From contig JBBMOA010000012.1 of the NCBI GenBank assembly GCA_037954235.1, positions 3,032,501-3,096,500 of the forward strand: 64,000 bases of DNA. The letters are read 5' to 3'. Shown in pieces: positions 48,611-59,893 of the stretch. The translations under genes and the position numbers were made by a program. The DNA comes from Aulostomus chinensis. Lineage: Eukaryota; Chordata; Actinopteri; Syngnathiformes; Aulostomidae. The stretch's first letter is position 1, and each line of letters opens with the position of its first letter. The notes under the pieces were generated by a model, which was not told the DNA's origin, did not search any database, and saw only the letters and a program-made list of their open reading frames with translations.

Positions 48611-48960
48611 TGTACAGTTCAGTATGTCACAGCTAGATCAGCTGCTGCTGTTTAGCTTCCCAGCATCACTAAGGAAAAAGAACCAGATAGGGCTTTAGAC
48701 GTAAGGGTCACAACAACATATGAAGCTATTTAGACGACATCTAGTGAATATGACCACAGGACCACAGGAGACCACACGGCAACCATCCATGGAGGGAGGC
48801 TGGGATTGTGGACGGTCCCACAAACACTAGACCTTGCTGCAGAATCCTACCCTGTAGTCACAAACTAGGTGTGATGTCAACCATGAGAACACAATACAAA
48901 ATAGCTGCTCTGCAACCCAATAATAACAATTTTAAAGATGTCCCTAAGGCGCACCTGAGA

Positions 48961-49080
48961 TGTCATACTGACTTGAGGTCACAGTGACCTTTGACCAGCA
49001 AAATGGTTTCAGCTCATCTTTGAGTCTCAATGGGCGTTTGTGCCACACTTCAAGACATTCCCTCGTGATACATCACACTC
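48961..49080 (+). repeat. Dispersed repeat ('gacctttgacc ... tgagtc ... cattccctcgtgat')
   Basis: It contains cacagtgacctttgaccagc, agctcatctttgagtctcaa, gggcgtttgtgcca and acattccctcgtgat. It is the fullest plus-strand copy in the window. Confidence 0.65.
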
Positions 49081-52000
49081 AGAAAATAAAGACGCCTGAG
49101 GCTCCTTCATACTTTGTATAAGCCAATAACTGTGGGCGGGACTAACCAGGGGACAGTGCCCTTGCACAGTTTTCGTGAAAATGTTGATATATTAATTTTA
49201 TATCTGTGCAACCTTTAGAAACAAGTAGTCTTACGGCATGACCAAATCTTCATTAAACCATTTCCTTTTCAGTGAGTAAGTTGCTACTTGCTAGTTAGCT
49301 CAACTTTGAGTACTGTGTTCAGACTACTAGCATCTACCAAGCTAAGAAGCTGAGCTCTGCAGCTACATCCAGAACCTCTAGAATCACTTGGAGAAAGTTA
49401 TCAAATTAATCAGGACTGCTGCCCTCAGCAGATGTGTGGGCCTATGAGGTAGCTCTTGATTGGTTTCTTGAAGCCAACGCCGCCAATGGAAAAAGAGTAG
49501 TAGAAAATGTCTTCCCTTGAAGCAAGTAGTAATGTTAGTAGCATCAACACAAGTGTATGTGCAGTTATAGACTCAATAACAGCAACAGCACCAACAGTGT
49601 TTCTCTGCAGGAAAGCTGTTTTTACTGCTCTTACAACTGGATTTGTTATGTGATGGCATCAAATGTTTCCTATTGGCTAAAGGAACTTGTGTGTCAAGGG
49701 AGATACTCCACCCTCTCGTCGTCATTTCAGATAGGAGGGGATCCACACGCAACTGCAGAGCTCCATATCTGAGCCCGTGAGGTTCAGAGGGTCTCACCAG
49801 GCTCCGAAAACAGCAGCACAGCGAAGGGGCGGCCCAGTGGCGAGCCGATACCAGCAATGCTACTCCAGTAAAGGACTGCAGTGGAGTTAACCGACAGCTC
49901 GTTACAGATGCAGAGGGATTCTGTCTAGTCTCTACTTTGTATAAAACCTTAAAACCAGAGCACATTTTGGCTTTCCATTATTTATATCAATAAAGCCATC
50001 ACTCAGCTGAGCAGCCTCAGTAAACCCTCAACAGACCCTTGTGTCTCCGTCCACCTGTCCTCCATCATCCCGTGACAGCTACCAAGACAGCAGTCAGTCC
50101 ATGTCAGCAGCCTCTCTCACTCTGCCAGTCGCTACCCAGAAACTTCCATCCCATCACACTCGGAGCCGGGCCAGCGTGAGCTCCGGAAAGGGCCAGACAC
50201 AAAGGGCCAGCTGCTTGCAGAGCATTGACTTTACATAGAAGGAAGCAGAGCTTACCGAGTAGTGGATGCATGTGATCCATCTTTTTATAGTGCAGTCACT
50301 CGACACAATGAAGACAATTTTTAAAAATAAGAACGAAGGATTCGCACAAATCAGTAGCCCATAATAAACCAGCGAGTCACATGCCTTTGTCCATCTTAAG
50401 CCTTTCTCCTTGTACTTCATGTTGTTCTGTTTAACACTCCTCAAACCTTCACCTCGTCCTTAACTAACATCTCTGGGTGAAGAGAGAGTCTAAAAGTGGC
50501 GTGTCGTGGCGAGCCACCCTCATTGTCTGTGTTAACAACCAGCAGCTCACCCGAAGCTCAGCGCGGTGGCTTATAAAGGCACACCAGTGCACAAGCAGGC
50601 GTGTGCAAAAACATCAGCGAGGCTCATAAATATCTCATTCTACAGGAGATTTGAGGTGCACGTTCTTATGAGAGCTTACCCCCAAAGAGCAGTAAGTGCA
50701 TTAAATAACAGTGCATACGAGAGCAGCTGCTGAGAGCTGAGTGCATTGTGGAGTAGAAGTACTCTCTCTCTCAAGCTGACATCCATGCTTTCACTGAGGG
50801 TAAATACTTACGATAGACTACGGCATTTATTGCAATTCAAAGAAATTAGTCAACTACAGAGGAATATTCAGGTTTGAAGAAGAGACGCCATGAATGATTG
50901 AATTAATTTAATGTGCTGCTGATATAAAACACTAAAGCGAAACATGCAATATGTTTTTCTTCCTCATTTGCATTTCTGTGTAATTTCCTAATGACTAACA
51001 TAACTTTGCTCCAGTCTGGACTCTATGAATGTTTAAAAGCCCTCAATCAAAATGTTTTTGATGAATGATACATGGAGATTACAGTGTGAATTAATGCTGC
51101 GTGGCAGCTGCTTCAGTATTTAGTCCAGAGCCAGCGAAGCATCTGTGGAGCAGCAGCAGACAAACATGGATGAATGAATCAGAGAACTGTCAGCATCGGC
51201 GTCGTTCTTCCAGGCCACACGCGTGACCTGATGCAGCATCTGTGTGGCGTGTTCTCCCTTTAAGGTCTGACTTTTTAAAAACCTATCATGAATAGTTGGG
51301 GAAAAGACAAGTGAATTTACATGTAAGCTAAAGATCTCAGGCTTTTATTCCATGTTTCTATCTGCTACAGAGGATAAAATGAAAGATTTAGGTGGAAGTT
51401 GGTGATTCCATCAAGTGTTTTTTCGGAAATACTATTTATAGTATAAATACTGCAGCTCAAAGTCAAATTTAAGAAAATAAGGGCATCTCAGGTTTTTTTC
51501 CCCCATTTAGCTGTTCAACACAAACTATCACAATAAGAGCCTTTCAGTGAAAGCTGCTCTCCCTGGAGACGGTCCTATTGGGGAGATTCCCACAAGGCTT
51601 CAGCACAGATGCTGTTTTTGTCCAAATTATTAAATGATGCTCACAGAAGGAAAGGTTAAACTCTCTGCCGAAGAACGCCGGAAATTTCTACTGAATGTCA
51701 CAGCCGATGTGACTGCATGATGGCGATATTAGAGATGCGAAAATGAGGCAGGGGCATCTGACAGTGGATTACGACAGCGTTTAATATGATAATTACGAGG
51801 TGGGATTTACATTGATGACAGAATAATACCCCCACACGAACAATATCACGATACAGCCATTCGGCGATAAACGATGGATTCAAAGACAGTTCATCTATGC
51901 AGGACTGAAGAAAAAAATACATTACACAGAAAAGTACTTATTTAAAAGGAAACTGTCGAGACATGCGGCTTCACATGTCAAAATGACAGTTTTGATTATC

Positions 52001-53489
52001 ATTTATGTATCGTGCCATGGACAACTTTGAGGTGAAAACACACAAAAAAATTTAATAAATGAAAACCCCAAAAGTAAAATAGCATTCACTTTCAAAGCTA
52101 AATATCGGACTTGCGCTGAATCCAAGTACGTACGATTTTAAGTGCTTTCTTAAATGCTCGCTTTTTGTTAAAGAAAGCCCTTTTCTGTGTAAAACTATAT
52201 TTACTATATTACACAAGTTATCATTTAAAAAAAAAACCTCCTTTCCTATTATCAACAACTAAAACGAGACCTTTAATGAGCATTTACATTCAAGTAACAG
52301 TTAATCATATAACAAAAGAACGTTCCGGTGTCCTTTAGGGGGTCATGATGAGCGACAGCTCCATGACCTTGAGCTTCCAAGCACCTCTATGAGGATTCTG
52401 CTGCTTTCTGATTTTTTAAAAAAAAAAGTAATTGTGTATTTATTCACCGAATTTAAGTCAAGTATCAAAAAATTTGTTGCAAAAAAATACACAACAAAGT
52501 GCAGAATGTTAGGTTTGTGTCAATAGTTGGCGCAAAAGTATCGTTATCATTTCGCAATACATCATAACATTTCTACCCGTTCCCAGTCGGCGTTGTTGTT
52601 AGTCACGTGTGATTTACAAACTCTTTGTTTATTCTTCAGACATATTCAAACAGCCATTAGAGAAGCACAACATCTGCAGGAAGCATTTCCTGGTTTGTTG
52701 ACATCATTGTAAGGTCCAATTTTCAGATTTGATAGAGTGGCTTTAAAAACTCTGTGCTGGCAGTATTGATGTCTAAAGCACTTTAGCAGCATCTCTGTCT
52801 CACTCACAAACACACACTCATAGACACACACTCCACTTCCCCTTCCTGCTAAAGTACAGGATGTGCGGATGAAGAACTAAGCCCCCCCACCCCCCCCCCC
52901 CCTCCCCCTCTGCTTTTGCCAGAGAATGCTTTATGGCCCATGCTAATACTGGACTTCTCCTGCTGGAAAGATTGCTTGATTCAATCAAGCAAGTCAATGC
53001 CTTGTAAAGCCATTACACTTTGTGCAATGTCATGTGTTCTTGGGCCAGTGGACAGTCTATGTGATCTGTCCTGGTATTTGGGAAAGTGGCCTAGCAAAGC
53101 ATAAGCGCCTATAAATAGACAACAACAATAACATTAAAAAAAAAATCAATTAGAGACGCATTTGTGATGTCACATTGTGCTACAGGCCAAATTGAAAACA
53201 AAAGGCTTCATTTTTCCACTGAATTTGCACCTCCCGAGGGTATGAGATAGGAGAGGAGATGAGGAGATTGGGTTGTGGAGATGGAGGGATAAGTTGAGGA
53301 GGGAGGGGACCAGAGTGACCTATCATCTCCTGCAACTGTGTCACTTTAGTGAGAAGAGCACAAGTGCTGCGGGGAGAACTTGAAATATGCACACAGGAAA
53401 TCAGAGACAACAAGAGATCAAAACAACTGTGAGTTGAGAAAGCGAGAATTGAAATACTTTTCAGAGGCTGAAACAAGCAGAGATCTTAC

Positions 53490-53757
53490 CTTCGCCAAGG
53501 TTGGTGGGATGGAAGTGAGGAGAGTCAAAGGGTCCCGGGGTGGTCTGGGTGGTAGGGGGGTCTTGGTCCGGCTCGAAGCAGGGCTGGAGGGTGGTCCAGG
53601 AGAGGGGAGGAAGGATGGAGTGACAGGGAGCAGGGAGACAGGGGGGAGAAGAAATGCTACTTGCCTCTCTCTCCCCTTTTCTCTCTCTCTTTATCTCGTT
53701 CACCCTCCAACACACACTCAGACACGCTCGGAGGCAGACACCCAAACCCCGAGTCAC
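53490..53757 (-). CDS. Candidate upstream pcbp3 exon (5'UTR or N-terminal extension)
   Basis: The minus-strand frame ends in GGCGAAG followed by GTAAGATC, a strong donor. The open frame from an ATG at 53757 ends CFEPDQDPPTTQTTPG, PFDSPHFHPTNLGE plus one base. That phase joins the inner acceptor at 18192 to give ...NLGE-GPPSGL-MEPTK with no stop. Some mammalian PCBP3 isoforms have a Pro/His/Ser-rich leader before the MES start. An alternative 5' end is an internal acceptor CCCTCCAG, which would make an 87-nt exon (53490-53576). The upstream frame (cysteine- and arginine-rich) looks less protein-like, so the first part may be untranslated. A phase match has a one-in-three chance of being accidental. 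Confidence 0.4.
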
Positions 53758-53960
53758 TCAGATATTAGGCAGAGAAAGAGTCTTTACATTTACACGCTCT
53801 GCCACAGGGGGAGGATGGGGGGAGCTCCCCTCCCACTCACCTCCAGGCAGCCAATGGGAGGAGGCAGAGAGGTGTCCTGGCAGCCAATGAAAGTGGAGGC
53901 AGCCGGTGCCTTGCCCTAGCCAGTAAGTGCAATAGCTCATATCCAGTTGGAATAATGACA
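53758..53960 (-). promoter_or_regulatory. Candidate promoter region with two CCAAT boxes
   Basis: Two copies of ggcagccaatg (about 53851 and 53880) lie upstream, in the minus sense, of the candidate exon at 53490-53757, in a GC-rich stretch. CCAAT boxes work in either orientation. No TATA box was recognised. Confidence 0.3.
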
Positions 53961-54642
53961 ATATGGAAGGGAAAGCTTCCCTTTTGAAGGACAGACCAAG
54001 CATTGCACTCGACTGTGATTTAGAGTTGACATTAGAGTGATTAGATTCTGGGCCACTTAACTCAGCACAATATCACTGCAAGCTCTCCTGCAGACCTGGC
54101 AAAATCCCCACAGCCGGACAGAGAGAAAAGCTCCACTCAGCTGAGAACGGATGGCCAAAGCAGGACTGCATGATAGCCCACAGAGAACACGCTGCCTGCA
54201 CGTGCACCACGCCGTTCTCCCGCAGCCTCTGTCAACAAGCAGAGAATAACATTTGCAGAGTAAATTTCATCAGGTGTTGTTCACAGAGGAGCACTTTCAT
54301 TTGGAGAATCTCATTTTATTTCCCCAATGCTCGATCGATGGCTCTGGCACATACCCAGCGTGATGAATGATCAATGGCGAACTGTCAGGTTGAGGAATGA
54401 AAAGCCCATCACGATTCAACTCCTCTTACTCCGCTGGCAAGTGAGCAAAACACACGTTATAATTCTAAACCAGCGGTACTTTTTACTGGCTGTTCTTTTT
54501 GTCAGCAGACACCGCTCGGCAACTTGCTGAAAAAGGTGGATTCTGAAGTGGAGAATTTTCCCTTCCAGCGGCAAGTTTTCCCCGTGATGATCACTGGCTG
54601 TAAACCACACTGTGAAAAGAAAGAGACTCCAAGGACAATTAT

Positions 54643-54698
54643 CCAGCCATTTTCTAAACCACCGTTCAGGGTGCTGAGGCTGGAGTCTATCCCAGCGC
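54643..54698 (+). repeat. Partial copy of the 'ggctggagtctatcccagc' fish repeat
   Basis: It contains ccagccattttctaaaccac, agggtgctgaggctggagtc and tatcccagc. It merges directly into the left arm of the inverted repeat at 54692. Confidence 0.5.
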
Positions 54699-54759
54699 GT
54701 ATTAGAAATTCCTGGACAACCTGGCTCGATGACAGGGCACTCAACTGCACCTTCATGCT
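54692..54759 (+). repeat. Left arm of a 68-bp inverted repeat
   Basis: It begins ccagcgcgtattagaaattc and ends ctgcaccttcatgct. It is the reverse complement of 55129-55196 with a single mismatch (c versus t in gggcactc/gggtactc). The spacer is 369 bp and includes a (TA)n tract. Confidence 0.95.
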
Positions 54760-55063
54760 TCTGTTTGTGGCCTCCGTGGCTGCTGGCCAGGCTCAGCCAG
54801 TCTTAACATCACCCTCCCAGTAGGACAAAACACAGCCATCAATATTTCTGCTATCCACCACGTCAAAAACATCTCCATCATCCAGCCATCCCTGTCCAGC
54901 CCTCATCATACCTTTATCTGGATTAATAAAATGGAGCCCTGTTCAGGTAACTTAACAAGCAAATCCCTGAACAGAAAGGAGTTGTAAAATGGCTGGGAAA
55001 GCTCACCGCAATGCAAACACCAAATAAAAAAAGACACAAAGAAAATAATAATACAAAAAGCAT

Positions 55064-55066
<3 letters not shown>

Positions 55067-55119
<53 letters not shown>
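55067..55119. repeat. (TA)n microsatellite
   Basis: Uninterrupted AT dinucleotide run of about 53 bp in the spacer of the inverted repeat. Confidence 0.98.
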
Positions 55120-55126
<7 letters not shown>

Positions 55127-55128
55127 GT

Positions 55129-55195
55129 AGCATGAAGGTGCAGTTGAGTACCCTGTCATCGAGCCAGGTTGTCCAGGAATTTCTAATACGCGCTG

Positions 55196-55196
<1 letters not shown>
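55129..55196 (-). repeat. Right arm of a 68-bp inverted repeat
   Basis: It begins agcatgaaggtgcagttgag and ends tctaatacgcgctgg. It pairs with 54692-54759 at 67 of 68 positions and is followed immediately by the second (TA)n tract. Confidence 0.95.

Positions 55197-55197
<1 letters not shown>

Positions 55198-55261
<64 letters not shown>
55198..55261. repeat. (TA)n microsatellite
   Basis: Uninterrupted TA run of about 64 bp starting right after the right inverted-repeat arm. It is followed by tgtaaaacacaacgg; a related word (tgtaaagctcaacg) follows a shorter TA tract at about 55411-55430. Confidence 0.98.
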
Positions 55262-55264
<3 letters not shown>

Positions 55265-55439
55265 AAACACAACGGAAAAGGGCGGTCCAAGTTTATTGGT
55301 CCGGGTTACCAGGGACTATTATTCCCGACGGACAGGCGGGAAATAAGTTTTGGTCAATTTTATACTTAAGAGGTTTTTTTTTTTTTATTATTTTCATTAT
55401 ACTTTTTAAAAATATATATATACATATATGTAAAGCTCA

Positions 55440-55800
55440 ACGACGCAATTGTCTGATCAACACCGGAGCACAACCCGTCAGTTTTCCCTTCCGACACCAG
55501 GAAGCTCCGCCTTGGAACCACTCACCAGCTGTCACGCGCTATCTTAAGGACACAACCCCGTCACGCGCGACGGCAAATGTCGAGGAGGAAAACGTACTTC
55601 AGTTTGCAAACGGGAAAACACCGGGGACGGGTGCGAACTTGCCGGTTATACCGCGAGGAATCCATCGAGTCAACCACGTAAGCCGAGCCGTCGCTTTACG
55701 GAAGTACAGACGGCTAACATGTCGTTCTCTGATGCGTTAGAGCGGGAAAATGCCGACGCAATGCATCATGGGAGTGATATGCCTGCGCTTGCGTTCACCT
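55440..55800 (-). promoter_or_regulatory. CpG-rich block with candidate noncoding first exon (55526-55740)
   Basis: The block is dense in CpG compared with its AT-rich surroundings. On the minus strand it contains a strong splice donor, CAGCTG followed by GTGAGTGG, ending a putative exon at 55526. Near 55760 there is a gcaatgcatcatgggag stretch resembling promoter-type motifs. Only short ORFs occur, so the exon would be noncoding. It could be an alternative pcbp3 start or an unrelated transcript. Confidence 0.3.
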
Positions 55801-56170
55801 GTCCGGTCTGACTCCATTGTGCTTTAGTATTAAAGTAGTCCGTTCGAATGTTTGATTTTAAAATGCAAATATTTTATTATATTTCATAATTAATTACTAT
55901 CATTAAATGTGAGTGCAACAGTGAGTGCAATAATTGCTTAAAACATTCAATAGGTCTAAAATATATTTAATATTTACATTACAGTGAGCTGGGCCGATAT
56001 CATGACAGCGTTGATGTCACACATACCGCAGGAACACAAGAGTTACCAGGTGCTTATTTATTAGAGAAATGGTGGAGAAATTTAAGAATGAACCCTTCTG
56101 CTAACCGTCTCAGCTACTGTCAGACCAGCAACTGGGCCGTGCTCAGCCTGCGTCACAAATAAGACACTTG

Positions 56171-56587
56171 GAGTGCGTTTCCACTGCTCACTTCAGCTCA
56201 GATCGGTTTGGCCTAGTTTCCACTGGCCCCAACACGGTACAAACCGTTATGATTTTGGTCCCTGCTCCGCTGGGGTTCCAAGCGGGGACTAAAATGTGGC
56301 GTAAACACATAGCGGGGCACTGATTGGGTAACTTATCCGATTGCGTCATCTACTTCGTATCAGCTTAGCCTCTGGAATACTGGTCGATGGCTTGGTAAAG
56401 TCTATTTAAGCAGAAACCACTGACCGAGCAACAGGCATCACGCTGCCTCTGTGTCGTCCATTGTTGTTGTGTCAAGCACAAATTACGATGGGGAACTCTT
56501 GGCTGGTCCACCCGCGCTGACGTGATACCCAGTGCTAGTGGAAACGCACCCGTACTGAGCCGAAGTGAGCCAGTGGAAACACACCCT
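56171..56587. mobile_element. TIR element (MITE-like), about 417 bp
   Basis: The left end is gagtgcgtttccactgctca followed by cttcagctcag. The right end, reverse complemented, is gggtgtgtttccactggctc followed by acttcggctcag. The inverted ends are about 35 bp long with a few mismatches and one indel. The subterminal sequence repeats the tttccactg/agtggaaa word. No ORF inside looks like a transposase. No clear target-site duplication could be fixed by eye. Confidence 0.6.
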
Positions 56588-57949
56588 TAGCCGCCTTGAG
56601 GCTGCAACAGGGCCAGCAGCCCCCCTCAAATGACACTCGCCACAGGGCCTTAGAACTTTTCTAGGAGCAGCCCTGCTGTCTGTAGATGGCTACTAGCTAG
56701 CTAGCTCCAAGTCAATGGTTCCACACGGCGACGAGGACTCTAGCAGCATGCAGAAAGATGAAGGGGTGGAGAACGCCAGCTGAAATAATCACCCAGAGGC
56801 AAATATAAACACGCAAGTTTGTTCTGGTAAACCGGACTAATCAGGTCTGATGTCAAACGTCAGAGGTGGACGTTGAATCAACAAAATCTCAAAGTCAAAG
56901 GACATTTGAGGTTTCAGATTAGGTGTAAACTCGTGTTGGCGTGGAGATGAGTTTGCCAGTGATGATGTTTCCTCCCAGGCTGCGTCAGTTCAAACTTCAT
57001 TTCGCTTGAAGCCTTAAAGCCGCTGTACAGATGACATGACAAGAATAACAGAGAGCTCATTGCGGGTTTTATGGTGTATTAATACGTTTATTACAGAGCT
57101 CGATGAAGTTGATCTCTGTGGTGAACTTTGCGCTGCTGTTATTTCGGTCAGATCGCCGTCGTGGCTTCAACATGAAGTTAAAGGTTAGTGGAGGCCGGCG
57201 TATGAAAGTGTCCTGACAATGAGACAGCGAGTGGTGACGATTCTTTAATTGACCGAGTGACAAAAGAGGAATGATAACAACAGACGCTGTTATTGTGGTT
57301 TCCTTGGAGATGGCAGCAAATACAAAGTGCGAATATGAATGTAGATTCAAGTGGGGTTTTTAGAACATCGTTGTTGTGATGACTTGTTTACGCGGACGCG
57401 AACGACCTTGCAGTGGAACGATAATTTGAGGCTCTGAGGTTTTCGTGGAGGGTGGTGGTCCACACGAGAACGTCGTCCAGAAATACAGTACTGTCATCTG
57501 ACCTTTAGGCCTGAAACTGAGGAGACACTCGGTGTAGTCGGGTCCCTGAAGTGCTGGCCAACACACAAACTGTGAAATAAGGAACCCCGGTCAGCCTCAG
57601 GGACCGGGCCGGCCCCCCCTGTGCAGCCCTGACTCAGATTTGACGCCCCTTAACGCATCACAAGGGGCTTCATCAGAATTGTCTTTCTAAGCGTGTGATC
57701 CACCCACCAGTGTGTTTCAGGGTCAGGGTTTCTCCCTGCCGGGGGGGTTACTGGGCAGCACAGTCCCAGAAGCTGGAGTGGGCCTTTCTAACTGGGAGAG
57801 AGGGTTAACGCGGCCCCTCGACCCTCAGGTAGAAGAGTTCTGCATTCCTTCATGAGTATAAAAAGTGATTAGGAATTTACCTTCCTGGTTTCACATTCAG
57901 TTTCATTGTCAAAGTGAGTTTAGTGGAAGAAAAGATTCAAAAAAACTAA

Positions 57950-58640
57950 AAAAACAACGGCCCCCCCAGTCGAAGATGAACCGCGTTAATAGAGGACCTG
58001 CAGGTCCTCGGCCAGAGGAAGTGACAGATCAGTGGTGGTCAACGTCTGCCTCATCATCAGCGGACCCCCGTTCCTCCTCGCTGAGCGACAGTGGGCAGAG
58101 GTCTTGCTCATCAATGAGTCCATCAACACCCGGACGGAGACGAGCCGGGTCACACGCGCACAGCGGACACGTGGCATCGAGCTGCCGGCAGGCGGAGAGG
58201 GAACCTCTCCGTAGGAGGGAGCGCGCCGGGGTCGCTCTCCGTGAAAACAGCCCCTGCGGAGGGGAAAGTTGGAGGGATAATTTCACGGATGTGGTTCATG
58301 CGTGACATGATCTGGCTTTTACTTCCAGTTTGCATCTTGACAACAAAATTGCAAACGACCCCACGAAGGCGCCGCGCACCGGTCGAACCCAGTCGCCGTC
58401 AGCTTCCCCGCAAACAACACCACCACCACAAGAAGGACAAGAAGAGAAGCAGCGGGGCAGCAAGGACCGCGGCTGCGCAGACACCACCAGCCTCGCGCGT
58501 GCGAGTGGGAGAGGAAGAGACATAAAAAATTCATTAGAAGATGGAAGGAGACGTCACATCGCATCTGCAGCCGCGCCGGTGACGGCCGCGGCCACCGAGC
58601 CGTGAAGGCTGGGAGGACCTGGCAGGGCCGCGCGGGGCGA
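57950..58640. promoter_or_regulatory. CpG-island-like block, strand uncertain
   Basis: GC-rich with many CpG, including ggcgccgcgcaccgg, gtgacggccgcggcc and gccgcgcggggcgagg words. It contains an 18-bp perfect palindrome (gaggacctgcaggtcctc, about 57992-58009). Open frames exist on both strands (plus 57865-58305, Ser/Arg-rich; minus 58029-58286). The minus frame has a good acceptor in front of it (TTTCCCCTCCGCAG before GGGCTG) and ends with an acidic tail LSLSEEERGSADDEADVDHH. Neither is recognised as a known protein. Most simply a CpG island promoter. Confidence 0.4.
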
Positions 58641-58740
58641 GGAAAGCCGCCTTATATTTCAAGTTTTTATTACTGTATAAGAAGATTTTTTCTTCTTCTT
58701 CATTTCGTACTTTGAGGGGAAAAAAGTCAAAATCGTCGTC

Positions 58741-58881
58741 GTCATCTTCCGCTTATTCCTACACATTAAGGGTCGGGGGGTGGACCTGTCCAGCGTCAAA
58801 GGGCGAGAGGCGGGGTTCACCCTGGACAGGTCGCCAGTCCATCAGGGCCAACATAGAGAGACGAACAACCATTCACACTCA
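58741..58881 (+). repeat. Fish dispersed repeat, plus orientation
   Basis: It contains catcttccgcttattcctac, gggcgagaggcggggttcac, cctggacaggtcgccagtcc and cgaacaaccattcacactca in the canonical order, with an internal deletion. Confidence 0.7.
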
Positions 58882-59689
58882 CAAAAAAGTCAAAATGTAA
58901 AGTGAAATTAGTAGGATTTTGATTCCGTCATGCACGAAGAGAAAAAAAAGCGTTTTACATTTTATAATGAAGCAGAAATGTTAGGAAGGAGGTGGACTGG
59001 GGAGCTCGCTCTTCACATCCTAAACAATGTAAAATCGTCCACCTCTGATGATTTGCTTTCTTATTTTTGCGACGCATTGCTTCTATTTTCTCAAAGTGCA
59101 CGATGGGAAAAAGTCCCCCTGCTCTCCCCATCCCCCTCTTTTGCCTCCTCCTCCTCCATACAACAGCCAAACCCAGAGTAAAAAACATCAGATTTTTTCA
59201 ATGCTTGATAGATGAGTTTAAACTCACGTGGCTCCTCCCTCCGCATGACGGAACGTCACCAGCAAGTTGAAAAACTTACGAAAAAAGTGGCGCCAGGTCT
59301 GTGACCACGACAGCAGCAGCGGCAGAGGGAGGTTGGACTGGGACACCACCAGGTTTGCCAGACTGTCACGGAGCTGAATATTCTCCTGACATATATGTTG
59401 TACGTCATTGTTCACGTGCAACTTTGTGCCGCGCACCATGTCACATGGTTACGGCCACACAATTGGCGGGTTTTTTTTGGAAAGAGGAATCTTAAGCCTC
59501 AGTTTCACACGGACAAGATGGCAAATTCCCTCCTCCACAGGGCCGCAAATTTGGCACATTCTGTGTGTACAGAGGGCTCAGGTGTAACTGTTACTGCCCA
59601 TTTCCCTGCTTGGAAGAGTCAGAGTCCGGCGCACAAGCGAATTTTGACACTCTTGCAGAACTGAAGCCAAGCTCAAGCAAGGCCGAGCT

Positions 59690-59770
59690 GGGACCCACAG
59701 AGACCAGTTCACCGCTAGTTAGCTGAGCAAAGTGAATGGTAGTGGATGGGAAGTGATAGCATACTTCTGT
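59690..59770. repeat. Family-A repeat fragment, opposite orientation
   Basis: Its reverse complement reads tatgctatcacttcccatcc, actaccattca and gctaactagc. These match 9345-9400 closely. Confidence 0.55.
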
Positions 59771-59879
59771 CATTGTTAAAAAATGTGGTGAGGTAGTAAA
59801 AACGCCATCGAACACGCCTAAAGATCCAATCTGCTGAGTGCTCCGCGGAATCAAACCCCCATGTCTACATCAACTGAGT

Positions 59880-59893
59880 GCGCCACCTGCTGT
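59880..59893 (+). promoter_or_regulatory. Candidate CTCF core motif
   Basis: gcgccacctgctgt matches 13 of 14 core positions. It lies between the candidate 5' exons and the right-edge UTR-like region. Confidence 0.3.

Larger units (their letters stand above)
18193..53489 (-). other. Probable very large 5' intron of pcbp3; no convincing exon seen
   Basis: About 35 kb with no open frame that combines family resemblance with good splice sites. Longest frames are 130 codons or less, consistent with chance. It holds the repeats and microsatellites listed separately and candidate CTCF/YY1 motifs. I infer it to be intronic because pcbp genes have distant 5' exons and the ATG exon has an acceptor in front of it. 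Noncoding RNA genes or conserved enhancers cannot be excluded by eye. Confidence 0.5.

Noticed and set aside
53380..53919. 179-codon plus-strand open frame
   Set aside because: Opposite strand of the candidate 5' exon region. It is low-complexity (Gly/Arg/Glu, Ser/Leu/Pro) from purine-rich and (TC)n sequence, with no recognisable domain.
55132..55740. 202-codon plus-strand open frame, the longest in the window
   Set aside because: It is held open by the (TA)n tract (Ile-Tyr repeats) and starts inside the inverted-repeat arm. The remainder resembles no protein family I know.
57865..58305. 146-codon plus-strand open frame
   Set aside because: It lies in CpG-rich DNA where long frames arise by chance. 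Ser/Arg-rich, no domain, and overlapped by open frames on the other strand. Kept only as part of a CpG-block finding.
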